DNA of 64,000 bases from Avena insularis (lineage: Eukaryota; Streptophyta; Magnoliopsida; Poales; Poaceae). Both the position numbers and the translations under genes were made by a program. The stretch lies in NCBI GenBank assembly GCA_023614405.1, contig CM042685.1, positions 189,692,257-189,756,256 on the forward strand, given 5' to 3'. Positions 22,673 through 34,818 of this stretch are shown here, in pieces. The number at the start of each line of letters is the position of its first letter. The first letter of the stretch is position 1. Below the pieces are notes generated by a model. It worked only from the letters and a program-made list of their open reading frames with translations, made no database searches and was not told the origin of the DNA.

Positions 22673-23656
22673 TTTTGTAAATTTCTTTTTTAATTCAAAT
22701 CAAATATAAAACTTTGGAAAATCATATCTTTTATTGTAAAAATCCAAATAAAACAAATAATATGTCTATTATTATTAGAAAAATATAAAGAATCTTAATA
22801 TAATATCCATTTATCTTTTTTGCATCATTTATAAATTATTTCATTTGTAAATTTCTTTTTTTAATTCAAATCAAATATAAAACTTTGGAAAATCATATCT
22901 TTTATTGTAAAAATCCAAATAAAACAAATAATATGTCTATTATTATCAGAAAATATAAAGAATCTTAATATAATATCCATTTATCTGTTTGCATCATTTA
23001 TAAATTATTTCATTTGTAAATTTCTTATTTTAATTCAAATCAAATATAAAACTTTGGAAAATCATATCTTTTATTTTAAAAATCCAAATAAAACAAATAA
23101 TATGTCTATTATTATTAGAAAAATATAAAGAATCTTAATATAATATCCATTTATCTGTTTGCATCATTTATAAATTATTTCATTTGTAAATTTCTTATTT
23201 TAATTCAAATCAAATATAAAACTTTGGAAAATCATATCTTTTATTGTAAAAATCCAAATAAAACAGACAATATGTCTATTATTATGAGAAAAATATAAAG
23301 AATCTTAATATAATATCCATTTATCTGCTTGCATTATTTATAAATTATTTCATTTGTAAATTTCTTTTTTAATTCAAATCAAATATAAAACTTTGGAAAA
23401 TCATATATTTTATTGTAAAAATCCAAATAAAACAAATAATATGTCTATTATTATCAGAAAAATATAAAGAATCTTAATATAATATCCATTTATCTGTTTG
23501 CATCATTTATAAATTATTTCATTTGTAAATTTTTTAATTCAAATCAAATATAAAACTTTGGAAAATCATATCTTTTATTGTAAAAATCCAAATAAAACAA
23601 ATAATATGTCTATTATTATCAGAAAAATATAAATAATCTTAATATAATATCCATTT
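22673..23656. repeat. Tandem array, six units of about 169 bp
   Basis: The marker aattcaaatcaaatataaaa recurs at about 22692, 22863, 23032, 23202, 23371 and 23536, giving spacings of 165-171 bp. Units are very AT-rich and differ by few bases, so amplification was recent compared with the element's coding decay. Subterminal 'tagtcccgg' motifs flank both sides. Confidence 0.93.
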
Positions 23657-23865
23657 AGTCCCGGCTGTAGTCACAAACCGGGACTAAAGATATTTCCCGC
23701 CATTTCCCATCGCTTCCCGCCAAGTTTTCCCGCCCTTTCCTTTTTACGAGAGCTTTTAGTCCCGGTTGTAGTTACTAACCGGGACTAAAGATATTTCCCG
23801 CCATTTCCCAAAGCTTCATGCCAAGTTTTCCCACCCTTTCCCTCTATATCTAGGGCGATCACGGC
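23657..23865. repeat. Paired inverted motifs inside CACTA
   Basis: Two near-identical blocks (23656-23700 and 23757-23800) contain 'tttagtcccgg..gtag..accgggactaaag', which can fold into short hairpins. A TATA-like ctatatctag (about 23843-23852) stands about 60 bp before the opposite-strand ORF. Confidence 0.6.
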
Positions 23866-23904
23866 ATGGCTATCCACACATCCACACCTTCCTCTCTTAG
23901 AACA

Positions 23905-24545
23905 ATGGACAACTCCTACTGGGCCATTCTGGCCCTCGAGGAGACCGAGGCACTGTGCGCCTCCAACTACCCTTGTCCACCGGGCTACCGGCCGCCCGCC
24001 GGCTGGATGATGAGCGCTGGAGGGGTTCCTGTTCCTCCTGTCCCTCAAGGTTCTGCATGCCAGGCGGCCATCACGAACCACTTCTACCACGAGCTCACAT
24101 CGGAGCAGCGGATGGATCCCTAGTGGGATCCTGACAACTACGACACCTGGAATGCCTTCTTAGCTAATAGGCGGGAAAGGGAGCTCGCCAGGTACGAGGG
24201 TGATGGCCCGCCCCCGGTGAACCAAAACGAAGCCGGCCGTCGTCTGTGGTGGGCGAACCGTACTATCATCGGAGTGATGCGCTACATCGTCGAGGAGACC
24301 ATCCTCACTTGCGGTGCCCACAAGTCCACCCACCACAGAGCCACAAGAAGGCCCCACCCCCGCCCGGCGGTAGCGGCATCGTCTTCCAGGAGACCCCTCC
24401 CCCGCCCGCCGTGAATCCGAGGCCGGAATGGCCCCTGGTATATGCCATGGCTGGGCTGAGGATCCCCGGAGTGGCAGGTGACGATGACGATGACGAAGAA
24501 GACCCTAAAGCTGCGTACTATAGGACTAGGCATGATTATGACTAA
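23905..24545 (+). pseudogene. Opposite-strand ORF of unknown function in CACTA
   Basis: The frame starts MDNSYWAILALEETEALCAS. An upstream in-frame ATG at 23866 also exists. It continues through a Pro/Gly-rich part (CPPGYRPPAGWMMSAGG) and ...HELTSEQRMDP to a TAG at 24121. The same frame goes on as WDPDNYDTWNAFLANRRERE and RRLWWANRTIIGVMRYIVEE. A change of frame near 24335 leads to KKAPPPPGGSGIVFQ and a C-terminus with an Asp/Glu run and YYRTRHDYD, stop at 24543. I recognise no domain. It runs against the two transposase genes and has its own TATA-like motif. Aromatic-rich motifs and a continuing frame suggest it was once a real protein of about 200 residues. Confidence 0.55.
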
Positions 24546-25550
24546 AGAGGGCGGCTTTAGTCCTGAGTGTTAGCTAGTCCCGGTTTGTCCCGGTTTTTAA
24601 TATTAATAAATGTCTTGAGTGTTACCTAAATATGAAGATGTTGTATTTAGAGGAAAAGGCCTATAAATAGAGCAGGCTGGATAGAGCAGCCTATAAATAA
24701 AGGGAAATGCCTATAAAGAGAGGGTTCATCTTTAGTCCCGGTTGGAGAAACCAACATGGCGAAGGATTATGCTTGGGCAAGCGGCACTAATAATAGGGGT
24801 AAGTGTCGACATTATATCGTGCGGCTTGTACCTTGTCCAGGATGGTGTCACCAATCGGGACTAAAGATGAACCTTTAGTCCCGGTTGGAGGCACCAACCG
24901 GGACAAAACATGAGTCAGCACTAATAATAGGGGTGAGTGTCGACATTATGTCGTGAGTGTCAACATTATGCCGAGCTGCTTGTACTATAAATAGGCATCC
25001 TTGTGAGTCCGATCCTCAGCCGCTTGAGGCATCTCCAAGATGGTTTTGAGAGCAGGACACCACTACGGCCAGGCCAGGAGATGCCGCCGGAGCCCAGTCC
25101 TCCGGCATCTCCAAGAAACTGGTCATAGAGGCACTCCCTAATATGTGAAATTAGTTGGCTCCCAGGCGTATTGATCTAGTTAGAGAAGTTACAAGCTGCA
25201 AGATGGTTTTCGAGAGCAGGGACACCACTACAGCCTGGGCCAGGAGATGCCACGAGCCTGGGCCTCCGCATCTCCAAGAAATTGGTCATAGAGGCACTCC
25301 CTAATATGTGACCTCACGCGTTTGGAGATCGGATCTTAATGGTAAGTATGAATCGGGACTAAATGCCCCCTTTAGTCCCGGTCCAGCCAGAAAACGGGAC
25401 TAACACACTCAAGATTGTTTGCAGACAACACTATAAAAATGGACACATGGAGCATCTTCACTCATAAAATGTTACAATTATTACACATCATTTCTTCGCG
25501 TGTGTTCCTTTCTGATCCCGCCGTATCCATGGAGCATATTCATTCATTAA
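24546..25550. repeat. CACTA middle region: subterminal-type motifs and a duplicated block
   Basis: Several hairpin-like pairs 'tttagtcccggttgga..caaccgggac' (about 24730, 24850-24905, 25350-25400). A block of about 115 bp at 25037-25148 recurs at 25200-25310 (aagatggttttgagagcag...ggcactccctaatatgtga). TATA-like motifs (24664, 24990, 25431) occur, but no frame I can support. Confidence 0.6.
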
Positions 25551-25666
25551 CATGATGCTTGGGTTATCCTTCACCGCGAAGGGCGGAATTTCATGAAACT
25601 TATCACAATCTTCTGACATGTCTGTCTTGTCCTCCACTCCCACGATGTTTATTTTTCCTAAAAGAA

Positions 25667-28600
25667 CTATGTGGCGCTTTGGTTCATCGTCTGATGTATT
25701 CTTTTTCTTATTTTTCTTTTTCTAGGTTTGGTAGACATGTCCTTCACATAGAAAACCTGAGCCACATCATTGGCTAGGAAGAATGGTTCGTCTAAGTAAC
25801 CAAGATTGTTGAGATCCAACGACGTCATTCCGTATTTCTTGTCTACCTCAACCCCTCCTCCTATCAGCTTGACCCATTTGCACCGAAACAAGGGGACCTT
25901 AAAAGTAGGTCCATAGTTAAGTTCCCATATCTCCTCTATGTAACCATAATATGTGGTCTTTGACCCATTGTTGTCTGTTGCATCAAAGCGGACACCACTG
26001 TTTTGGTTGGTGCTCTTTTTATCTTGAGCTATCGTGTAAAATGTATACCCATTTATCTCGTACCCTTGGAAAGTCAATATAGTCGAAGATGGTGACCTAG
26101 ACAACAAGTATAGCTGATCTCCAAGAGTGTTGTTTTTGATGAGATGTTGCAACCAACCGCCAAAACTCTTCATGTGTTCATCTCTAATCCAAGAGTCATG
26201 CTTTCCAGGGTTGTTGGAGCATAAGATTTTCTTGTGTTCCTCGATATATGGGGCTGCCAAGATATAATTCTGTAGAACGGTGTAATGTGCTTTGGTGTAA
26301 GAATGTCCGTCCTTACATATTATTGATTGCCTTCCTAGAGTACCCTTTCCACTCAGTCTCCCCTCATACCGCGATTGAGGAAGACCAATCCGCCTAAGGT
26401 CAGGAACAAAGTCAACACAAAATTCAATGACCTCCTCTGTTCCATAACCCTTGTAGATGCTTCCTTCTGGCCTAGCACGGTTACGAACATATTTCTTTAA
26501 GATTCCCATGAACCTCTCAAAGGGAAACATATTGTGTAGAAATACAGGACCGAGAATGGAAATCTCTTCAACTAGGTGAACCAAAGAAAAGGCCATAATA
26601 TTGAAGAAGGATGGTGGGAACACCAACTCAAAACTGACAAGACATTGGACCACATCATTCTGTAACTGTGGTAGATCTTCAGGATTGATTATCTTCTGAG
26701 AGATTGCATTGATAAATACACATAGCTTCACAATGGGTACTCGAACATTATCTGGTAGAAGCCCCCTCAATGCAATCGGAAGCATTTGCGTCATAATCAC
26801 ATGGCAGTCAAGAGACTTTAGGTTTTGGAACTTTTTTCTGCCATATTTATTATTCCCTTTATATTCGACGAGAAGCCAGACGGGACCTTAATACTACTTA
26901 GGTATTCAAAAAATATTTCCTTCTCTTGTTTGGTAAGAGCGTAGATGGCATGACCTTGAAACCATTCTGGATGCAGGCCATCTGGGTCTTTCGTACGTTG
27001 ATGGTCCTTTCGTGCTTCCGGTGTATCTTTTGTCTTCCCATACACGCCCAAGAAGCCTAGCAGGTTCACGCAAAGATTCTTCGTCACATGCATCACATCG
27101 ATTGCAGAGCGGACCTCTAAGAATTTCCAATATGGTAGCTCCCAAAATATAGATTTCTTCTTCCACATGGGTGCGTGTCCTTCAGCGTCCTTCGGAACAG
27201 ATTTTCCGCCAAGACCCTTTCCAAAGGTTACCATTTGATCCAAATCTTTGACCATATCAAATATATCAGCACCAGTACGCTCCTTAGGCTTCGTCTGGTG
27301 ACATGCCAGACCGTTGAAATGCTTGCCTTTCTTTCTTAAGGGATGCTTGGCCAAAAGAAATCGACGATGCTCATTGTATACATTCTTCTTATAGTGTTCC
27401 AAATATATACTTTCAGTCTCATCTAAATAGTGTGTGCATGCATTGTATCCCTTGTTTGACTGTCCTGAAAGGTTACTAAGAGCAGGCCAATCATTGATTG
27501 TTACGAAAAGCAATGCTCGGAGGTTAAATTCTTCCTGCTTGTGCTCATACCACACGCGTATCCCAGGTTCATGCCATAACTGTAAAAGTTCTTCCACTAA
27601 TGGCCTCAGGTACACATCAATGTCGTTGCCGGGTTGCTTCGGACCTTGGATCAACACTGGCATCATAATGAACTTCTGCTTCATGCATAACCAAGGAGGA
27701 AGGTTATAGATGCATAGAGTCACGGGCCAGGTGCTTTGACTGGAGCTCTGCTCCCCAAAGGGATTCATGCCATCTGTACTTAGACCAAACCTTAAACTCC
27801 TTGCGTCATCTGCAAAGTCCGGGTACTTTCTATCGATTTTTCTCCATTGCGACCCATCAGCGGGGTGTCTCAACATCCCTTCTGACTTACGTTCCTTTTT
27901 ATGCCATCGCAACAACGTGGCGTGCTCTTTATTTCTGAATAAGCATTTCAACCGTGGTATTATAGGAGCATACCACATCACCTTGGCAGGAACCATCTTC
28001 CGGGGGGGCTCTCCCTCAACGTCACCAGGTTCATCTCGTCTAATCTTATACCGAAGTGTAGTGCATATCGGGCATGCATCCAAATTCTCATACTCCTCAC
28101 CGCGGTAGAGGATGCATTCATTAGGGCATGCATGTATCTTCTGAACCTCTAACACTAGAGGCGTATAACCTTCTTTGCTTCAGACGTCTTGGCAATACAT
28201 TATCTTTTGGAAGCATATTCTTCATCATTTTCAGCAACTTTTCAAATGAGGAGTCAGGTATAGCACACTCAGCCTTCCATCGCAGCAATTCCAAAGGTGT
28301 CCGCCTAGCTTTTTCGCACCATTTTCGCAATTTGGGTACAACAACTTTTTGTGATCCTCTAACATGTGATTGAACTTCTCCCTATCCTTTTCAGTTTCAC
28401 AATCTCTTCGTGCATCGGCAATGGTCCGACCAAGATCATCTTCATCATGTGTCTCTTCTTCATCCTCCCCTTCAGCATCCCCCATGGAAGTATCTCCGTA
28501 CTTAGGGAAACCATGATAGTTGTCATCCTCCTCCTCTTCTTCATTGTCTTCCATTATAACCCCTCTCTCTCCGTGCTTGGTCCAACAATTATAACTAGGC

Positions 28601-28794
28601 ATGAAGCCGGACTTCAACAGGTGGCTGTGAAGGGTTTTTGAGTCAGAGTAATCCTTCTGATTCCTACATCCATTACATGGATAGAATACAAAACCATTGT
28701 GCTTGTTTGCATCAGCAACACGGATGAATTCATGCACGCCATTAATGAACTCGCCAGAGCGTCAGTCAGTACCGTACATCCATTCCCGGACCAT
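25667..28794 (-). pseudogene. CACTA transposase, Tnp2 type
   Basis: The catalytic transposase that cuts and joins the element ends. On minus it starts MVREWMYGTD at 28794 and hits a TGA at 28762-28764. A transposase-associated domain follows (FVFYPCNGCRNQKDYSD, HLLKSGFMPSYNCW), then an acidic linker. The Tnp2 core (Transposase_21) spans about 28300-26850 (HACPNECILYRGEEYENLDA, SLRFGLSTDGMNPFG, DVMHVTKNLCVN). It is followed by DUF4218 (LLPDNVRVPIVKLCVFINAI) and DUF4216 (YYGYIEEIWELNY, FFLANDVAQVFYVKD). Breaks are the early stop, frame changes near 28300 and 28150-28190, and one missing A in the run at about 26855-26860 before KSLDCHVIMTQML. The domain order is complete, so decay is recent relative to the family. 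Confidence 0.93.
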
Positions 28795-29315
28795 CTGCAT
28801 TATAGTAAAAGTATATCAAAAACCATTAAACAACATGATAAAATTATTACAAGTTATATTGAGAGCTTCTAGAGCATGAATTTTGAATTTTGAAAAATTT
28901 ACATGCACCAATTTGTGAATTGGTGAAAACAATCAACATGATAAATGTGGAGTTTTTTATTATTGTTCTCTCAGTGAAAACCTCATTCCATTCTAAGCTC
29001 TGAAACTCTAAAATTACACATTTCAATTTTCAGTAGCTATGTGCCTAATCAAAATTTGTTACACATATATATCAAAATCCTTCTAGCTACTTCTAGAGCA
29101 TGCATGCATTGATCCATATCTCTATACTTCTAGAGCATTATAGAGCTAAAGTAGCAATAAGAGATGAAAGAATGAAGTTCTAACCTTTTAAAGCTTTGGA
29201 TTTAGGTGTTGCAAACTAAATCTGGACAAATCTTGAGAAAAAAATGGCATGAACTCTCTTGCTTCTTTGAGAAAAATGGCCACCATATGCTTTAGGGCAG
29301 CAGGACATGAAGCAT
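28795..29315. other. 5' region of the CACTA transposase
   Basis: AT-rich sequence with no frame I can support. It is expected to hold the promoter and leader of the transposase gene, which starts at 28794 and reads leftwards. Confidence 0.4.
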
Positions 29316-29540
29316 AATATATAGTGGTGGGCAACTAGTCCCGGGCCGTGATACGACCCGGGACTAATAGTCCACGAAAAGACCAGCTGGCCTGCTCCAG
29401 GTCATTAGTCCCGGTCTGGCCGTTTCTAGCCGTTAGAGGCCTCACGGCCTGGGACTAGTGCTCCCACTAGTCGCGGGCTATGCCAGGCCGGGACTGCTGG
29501 CCTTGTTCACGTCGAACCGAAGATGGTATTTCCAGTAGTG
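29316..29540. repeat. CACTA right subterminal repeats and terminal inverted repeat
   Basis: Inverted copies of 'tagtcccggg/cccgggacta' (29335-29370, 29405-29460) end in tatttccagtagtg at 29540, the reverse complement of CACTACTGGAAATA. The flanking gat completes the target duplication. Confidence 0.85.
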
Positions 29541-29930
29541 GATTAGGCCTAGGCTAGATCTCTTCATCTATTTCTTCACCGTCAAGCGCGAAGCCAGAGT
29601 CGGCAAGGACGAGCTCAGAAATTGTGGCACCATTAGTTTTAAGATCCGGCCTGGCCGGCGCTTCCCTGACATCGTCGTCCATGAGTACTGCAAGAACTGG
29701 CAGCGGACGTACTTCTATGGCCCAGATATCCATCTAGCTGGCCGAGAAGTGACGTACCCAGACTTCGTCGATGGAGCTGCCGCCGAAGCCCCGACATGGA
29801 GGTCCCATGCGTCCTTTCCCTCCGACATTGATGCTTCCCACACTATAAGGCGGCTAGAGTGGTTCGTAGATACGGGTCTGACCGGATTGGACCTGGCCAT
29901 GTGCTGGTTCGTCAGGAGGATCCAGCCTCT
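29541..29930 (+). pseudogene. Second R interior resumes: antisense gene, middle part
   Basis: Collinear with about 4952-5340. Read on plus it continues the antisense protein (RPRLDLFIYFFTVKREA, NWQRTYFYGPDIHLAGREV, RRLEWFVDTGLTGLDLAM). Here MCWFV is open where the first copy has a stop. Homology to R ends abruptly at about 29930 (ccagcctct), where the flanking repeat begins. Confidence 0.9.
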
Positions 29931-31594
29931 ACAAGTTGTTGTTTAAGCTCAACCAACTTGCTCAGGGGTATCTAGTATGGATCCTTGGAGAAAGGAGCAG
30001 TTCAGAGAACTTAATTGATCAAGAACTTGACATCACGGTCATGTGGCAACATGGCGATGCTTCTAGAAAGACATCCAAAATATCACGAACCACCGATATG
30101 TCACTTAGTTTGAGAGGAAACTTGGTTGGTAAGGCCAGAAGACATAGTCTTGGAGTTTCGACACAAGCCTAATTCTTTGACCGAGAAGAGTGCGCTAGAA
30201 TGTTGGACTAGGTAGCACCATCATTATTTGCTTAGTGTCCATACAAGACCTGAGTAGACGGGTCGAGGTCCTACGAGGTACCCACTACTCGGAGTACCCT
30301 CCTACCAAAAAAAGATGTGTGGTTTGGTGGTTTGACCAGAAATGCTATGCTTACGCACAAGACTACCCCTCTTCCCGAAAGCTTAGTATTAACCAATCAC
30401 GCTAAGAATGATACAAATGTCCTTAGAGTTCAAAACAATGATAATTGCTAAGAATCTTAGATGGCCACATTATTACGCACACACATCACTCAAGAGCGCA
30501 AAAGCTCGAGGGAGGGTGAGTAAAGATGTGTGGGCGTATCACTTCATTAAGGGGTCATAAAACTCGGCACGACCTCTTAGTATAAAAGAGTGTGGCACTT
30601 TAAGGTGGAACAAATAGAAGCTATCAATGCCTCTTAATCTACAGACTACAACACTTTGACCTGGTCCTAAATACGATGAGGTACTGGAGTTTGTTTCTCC
30701 TGACATCCCCAAATGGTTTGTCTTGACGGACCACAAGAGTATATTGCATTAGGAGACACCAATGCACAATTACTACTTGGCTACCAACTAGTAGACAAAG
30801 GTCGGAAACAACAAGGGAGGAAGAACATGCTCATGATAGAATCCCGAGATGTAGATGCATAAGTCAACAACCTTCCGAAAACCAACGCATAGAAGAGTAA
30901 GGTGTGGCAGAGTCACGAATACAGATGAGAGACTCTCGAGGAGTACTCTTGTCATGATTTATTTGGTTCCATTAAAGAACATCTGCCATAGCATGTGGTA
31001 GGGGAAGTCCTTAGTTGTCACAATTCAATTGCGACAAAGACCACAAGATTAAAGGCTAGAATTGTAGTGCCAGCCATCCTGAGGTAATGCATGAACACTA
31101 ACGACAAGGGTCAAAGGAATGGATCTTGAGTTAAGGGTCATCTTCATGTACAAGATTCACAACACCAGAATCCAGCACAATCAGGGATCTTAGGTTCAAG
31201 TCCAAGGGTTAAAACCCGAGAAAAGAAGTAACTACTATTTGAGTGACATAACATACACTACAAGTTAGTAATCACAAGGTAGCTTCCAAAAGAAGAAACG
31301 ACTTCCGAAGTACCCAACCAAATAAAAAGGAGGCACACGAGGCGAAAGGAAACCTTGAAGCCTAGAACAGAACACTATGGATCCAACAATATAATATTGC
31401 GGGTCCAAAAGATAGAGAGATCATGATAGAAAGGAATATCTCAGATGAACAAGAGCAAAAGGTAACAAGGATTTCACAACACACACAACTCTAGAGAATT
31501 CCACACTAGGTCAACTGGTTGAGAAACGGCATGCCCAGAAGGCACCTAAGCTTTGAAACACTAGAAGAGATATCAAAACTTTTTTAAAACTTAA
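29931..31594. repeat. Flanking repeat (base sequence), copy 2
   Basis: From 30913 it matches 1-682; 29931-30912 corresponds to sequence left of the window. It ends in cttaa (31590-31594), the X target duplication. Only short frames occur, for example 30539-30736 on minus, without a domain I know. It may be decayed retrotransposon interior. Confidence 0.6.
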
Positions 31595-32443
31595 TGTAAC
31601 ATCCCAATTTCAGCAACCCTGAATTGTTGTCTAGAAGGCAAAAATCAGGGGGAACAAAAACTTTTTCTTGTACATGTGCCTTGTTTTATTACTTGCTTGC
31701 TTGTGTTCTTGCAACTGATTGTATATTAGATGTTATACTTCGTATCTCAACACTAGTTGACAAAAGCTATTTTACAAAAGAGATGTCTTGGCTCATCTTT
31801 CATATTCTCAAATGTTCCGGCATTTCAAAAACTGACCCCAGATGACCTTGACAAAACAAAAATATTTTTTACTAGTTCTATCAACAAAACTATGGAGAAC
31901 TAAAATATAATATCCTTATGTTTTCAAGACAGAACTCTCAACTACTCTTACCCCTAGGTTTTCCAAAACCTCCATTCAAAACCTCTTCACTCCAATCTTG
32001 GTAGAAATACCAAGAGGTACTCCTCTTATTTCAAAATACCAATCCTTACCTCAAGCTAGGCTTGATGGTAACCTTAGTAGTAGTTGATAAGTTTGAATAG
32101 ATGAATTGCCTTGATCTGTTGTCTGATGATTTGCCTTGATCTGCTGATTGCATTGTTTGCTTAGGAACTAGAGTGAGCTAATATAGTAGCTCATTCCTCA
32201 GGACCCAATCTATGCTTGTGATCATCAATCCCATATCCAGAACCCAAGTCTGGATCTATCCTAAGCCACTAAGGTGATAATCTCATCTCCTAATCAGATC
32301 AATTAGGGATAATCCCTTTTGATAGTTTCCAACTCAATGGAGACCCAATCTAAGCATGGGTCCTATCTACATAGTTAACACTTCAAAATCATCTCCTTGA
32401 TCATGAGTTTGGAACTTAGCATCCTCTCAAAATCATCTACACT

Positions 32444-32525
32444 TGAACTCTAGTCTAAAATCCTAAATCTGCCAAAATGGCTAAACTCTAGTCTAAAACC
32501 CTAAATCTGCCAAAATGGCTAAGTC
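32444..32525. repeat. Short tandem duplication in X copy 2
   Basis: About 41 bp (aactctagtctaaaaccctaaat...) is present twice here but once at about 1538-1580 in copy 1. It arose after the two X copies separated, or was lost from copy 1. Confidence 0.8.
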
Positions 32526-34281
32526 TGGATTACTTATCTAGATTCAATCTTTGGAGCCCTACCTTTTTCCATCCTATGTGCATTATTGAGAATGTATTTG
32601 AACCATATAGTAGTACATCAGTAGTACTACCAAGGCCCACTCTTGCCCTTGACTAAGCCATTCTATTTACCCCTCATCCCTGATGGTTTTGTAGTCAAGA
32701 TAATAATATTTTCTGCAAATCTTATCACCTTGCCTACTTTGGCAGAAGCTCACATCTATATGCCACCTACCCTTGGCCAAATCTTTGCATGGTTGTGATA
32801 TACTAACCATGGACTATTATACCCTACTTCACTTGTTTCCATGGGAGCCTTGTGCTTATAGAACACACATGGGTTAGGAGGCTACCTAATGTATCTGATA
32901 TGGCAGCCTTATTTTCAACAAAGTTTGCCATCTCTTCTAGATCACCCCAAATGCAACCAAGCCCAACTCTTGATACCATGGTCATATATATGACATGGTC
33001 TATCCATCCATATACCCCCTGTACCAAGGTGAGCTCTGAGCTCCCTAATCCAACCTTGTTTAGGTGGCATCAAAATAACTAAACCCTAGATCCTCCCTTA
33101 TCTAGTTTCCATCATTTTTACCACTTTACTTCAAAACCAAGGTTGAACTTGATGCCCACATAAATTTTACATCATATACCTTGGATATAAGAATCCCCAA
33201 ATAATTCTCCCAATTATTTGGATTATTAAATTATTTAATTTCCTCTACTTACCAAATTCTCAAAATCCTTGCCTCTAAAGACAAGTTTGTTTTTCTCCAA
33301 ACCACCCTGCCAACTCGAGGCACATTTGATGCCTATATATCATATCCCATCTTTCTAACTCAAAAATAAATATTTTTGAGATTCTTTATTATTTCTTTTT
33401 GCCCTTTTTCTTAAATGGCAGGAACAGGAAATAATTCCCCAAAAATACTTTTACACCTCAATAAATCCCAATAAAATCCTCCAAAGTGTGATATGGTATT
33501 TAGGACCTTATCCCCTCATAAAACAAGCTTATCCCATGTAAAATTATCAATTTAGCTTCTAGAAACCAATTCTGCCCTTTTTGATTAAATGGATTGAAGT
33601 GGGCTATTACTCATTAGAAATATCCCAAATAAATCTTGGAGGTGTACAATACCTATACCTATCTACCAGTATCCTTTCCCCACCTTGGAAAATGTAGATT
33701 TTTGGAATTCCTTCATAACCCAAGTTTAGATCAAAAATGGCAAACTAACCAAAATCATTAGCCAAACCCCATCAAACGCCAACAAAGCTTATCAAACACT
33801 CCACCACAGCCACGATGTCAGTCTTGGTCTTCTCTACTGTAGCACTACAGTACTCAACCCCCATCCCCTTTGTTTTTGTGTTTGTTTAGGAGAGAGAGAC
33901 AAGAGTCATGTCCCTTCAAGCCTTGTTTTTAAAACTCTTGCAACAGCTACCCCACCTCCTCCCTGTCTCCACCACAACCAGAAAACCTCTCTAGCTAATA
34001 TCCCATAGCCCATAGCAAACTAGCCCCTTGTTTTACCTTCCCCTTTCTCTCCATGGACCATATCCTTCATACTCCCCTCCCCCTCGATTTATAATGCTAG
34101 AGGCCAGCACTGCCCCTTCTCTCTGCCTCGTTTGCTTCCACACAGCCCTCAAAACATCCTCTCCCCTCCCCTGTACGGTGCTGCTCGAGAGAAGGAGAAG
34201 AAGGATCCTCGTACCTCTTCCAAAAATCGAGCAAGGCTCTTATTCCCAAGATCCTCCTTCCCTTCATGTTCCTCCATAGTG

Positions 34282-34818
34282 TGTCGTGGTATTGCCGACG
34301 AGTACGCCATGGAGGGGTCCTCACAGTGCGTGTTTAGAGACGTGGGGGAAGGCGGACAGTTGATGGGTACGAGGTAACATAGCTTACCCAGGTTCAGATC
34401 CCACAACTTTGGCGAAATCCTACTCCTGCTATAAATCACTATAATGGCAATACGCCGAGTTGCAGAGATAGGTTTGCCGTGCGAGGTGTATGTTAATCGA
34501 TATGACTTGTGACCTAAAGGCTCCCATAGGCCCGACTTATATAGTCGCCAGGTCCTAGGGTTACAGGGAAAAGTCCTAGCCGGACAAGTTATAGAGTCCT
34601 ACACTGTCTATTACTAGTCTAGCGTGTCTTGTACTCCAAGGCTCCGGGTACGCTGGTGACTCCACCGTAGCCTTCCTTTATCCGACATGGGCCTCCCTTC
34701 TGGATCCATATAACTAGGCCGCCCAGCAGGCCATGGGCCATGCTACCAACCGTGGGCCACCCGGGTTATCCGGATAAGATACATCCTATGAGGATACCCA
34801 TATAGCATATCCCCAACA
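34282..34818 (-). repeat. R LTR C (solo LTR)
   Basis: A 537-bp LTR with nothing of the R interior on either side. It is flanked by tagtg on the left and tggtg on the right, a 5-bp target duplication with one change. X sequence continues on both sides. It is the solo form at the same insertion site as LTR A. Confidence 0.93.

Larger units (their letters stand above)
17640..29540 (-). mobile_element. CACTA (En/Spm) DNA transposon, 11.9 kb
   Basis: The ends read CACTGGTGGAAA on the left and, in reverse complement, CACTACTGGAAA on the right. Both are flanked by the 3-bp duplication gat (17637-17639 and 29541-29543). The unoccupied site is visible in the first R copy at about 4950 (ttagggattagg). 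Subterminal repeats of the 'tagtcccgg' type occur at both ends and also in the middle. Genes on minus are a Tnp2-type transposase (28794-25667) and a second gene (21489-18132). An opposite-strand ORF lies at about 23905-24545. All are broken, so this copy could move only with help from another element. The motif style resembles Triticeae families such as Jorge or Caspar; I do not assign one. Confidence 0.95.

Noticed and set aside
22673..23656. CRISPR-like array
   Set aside because: Units are contiguous with no unique spacers, and the window is plant DNA.
29931..31594. Internal region of X with X as its 3' LTR
   Set aside because: No polypurine tract or PBS lies next to the X ends, and cttaa on both sides of X argues that this is the target sequence.
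30913..34281. Duplication as an assembly artefact
   Set aside because: The copies differ by scattered substitutions and a 41-bp tandem duplication. Raw reads would still be the final test.
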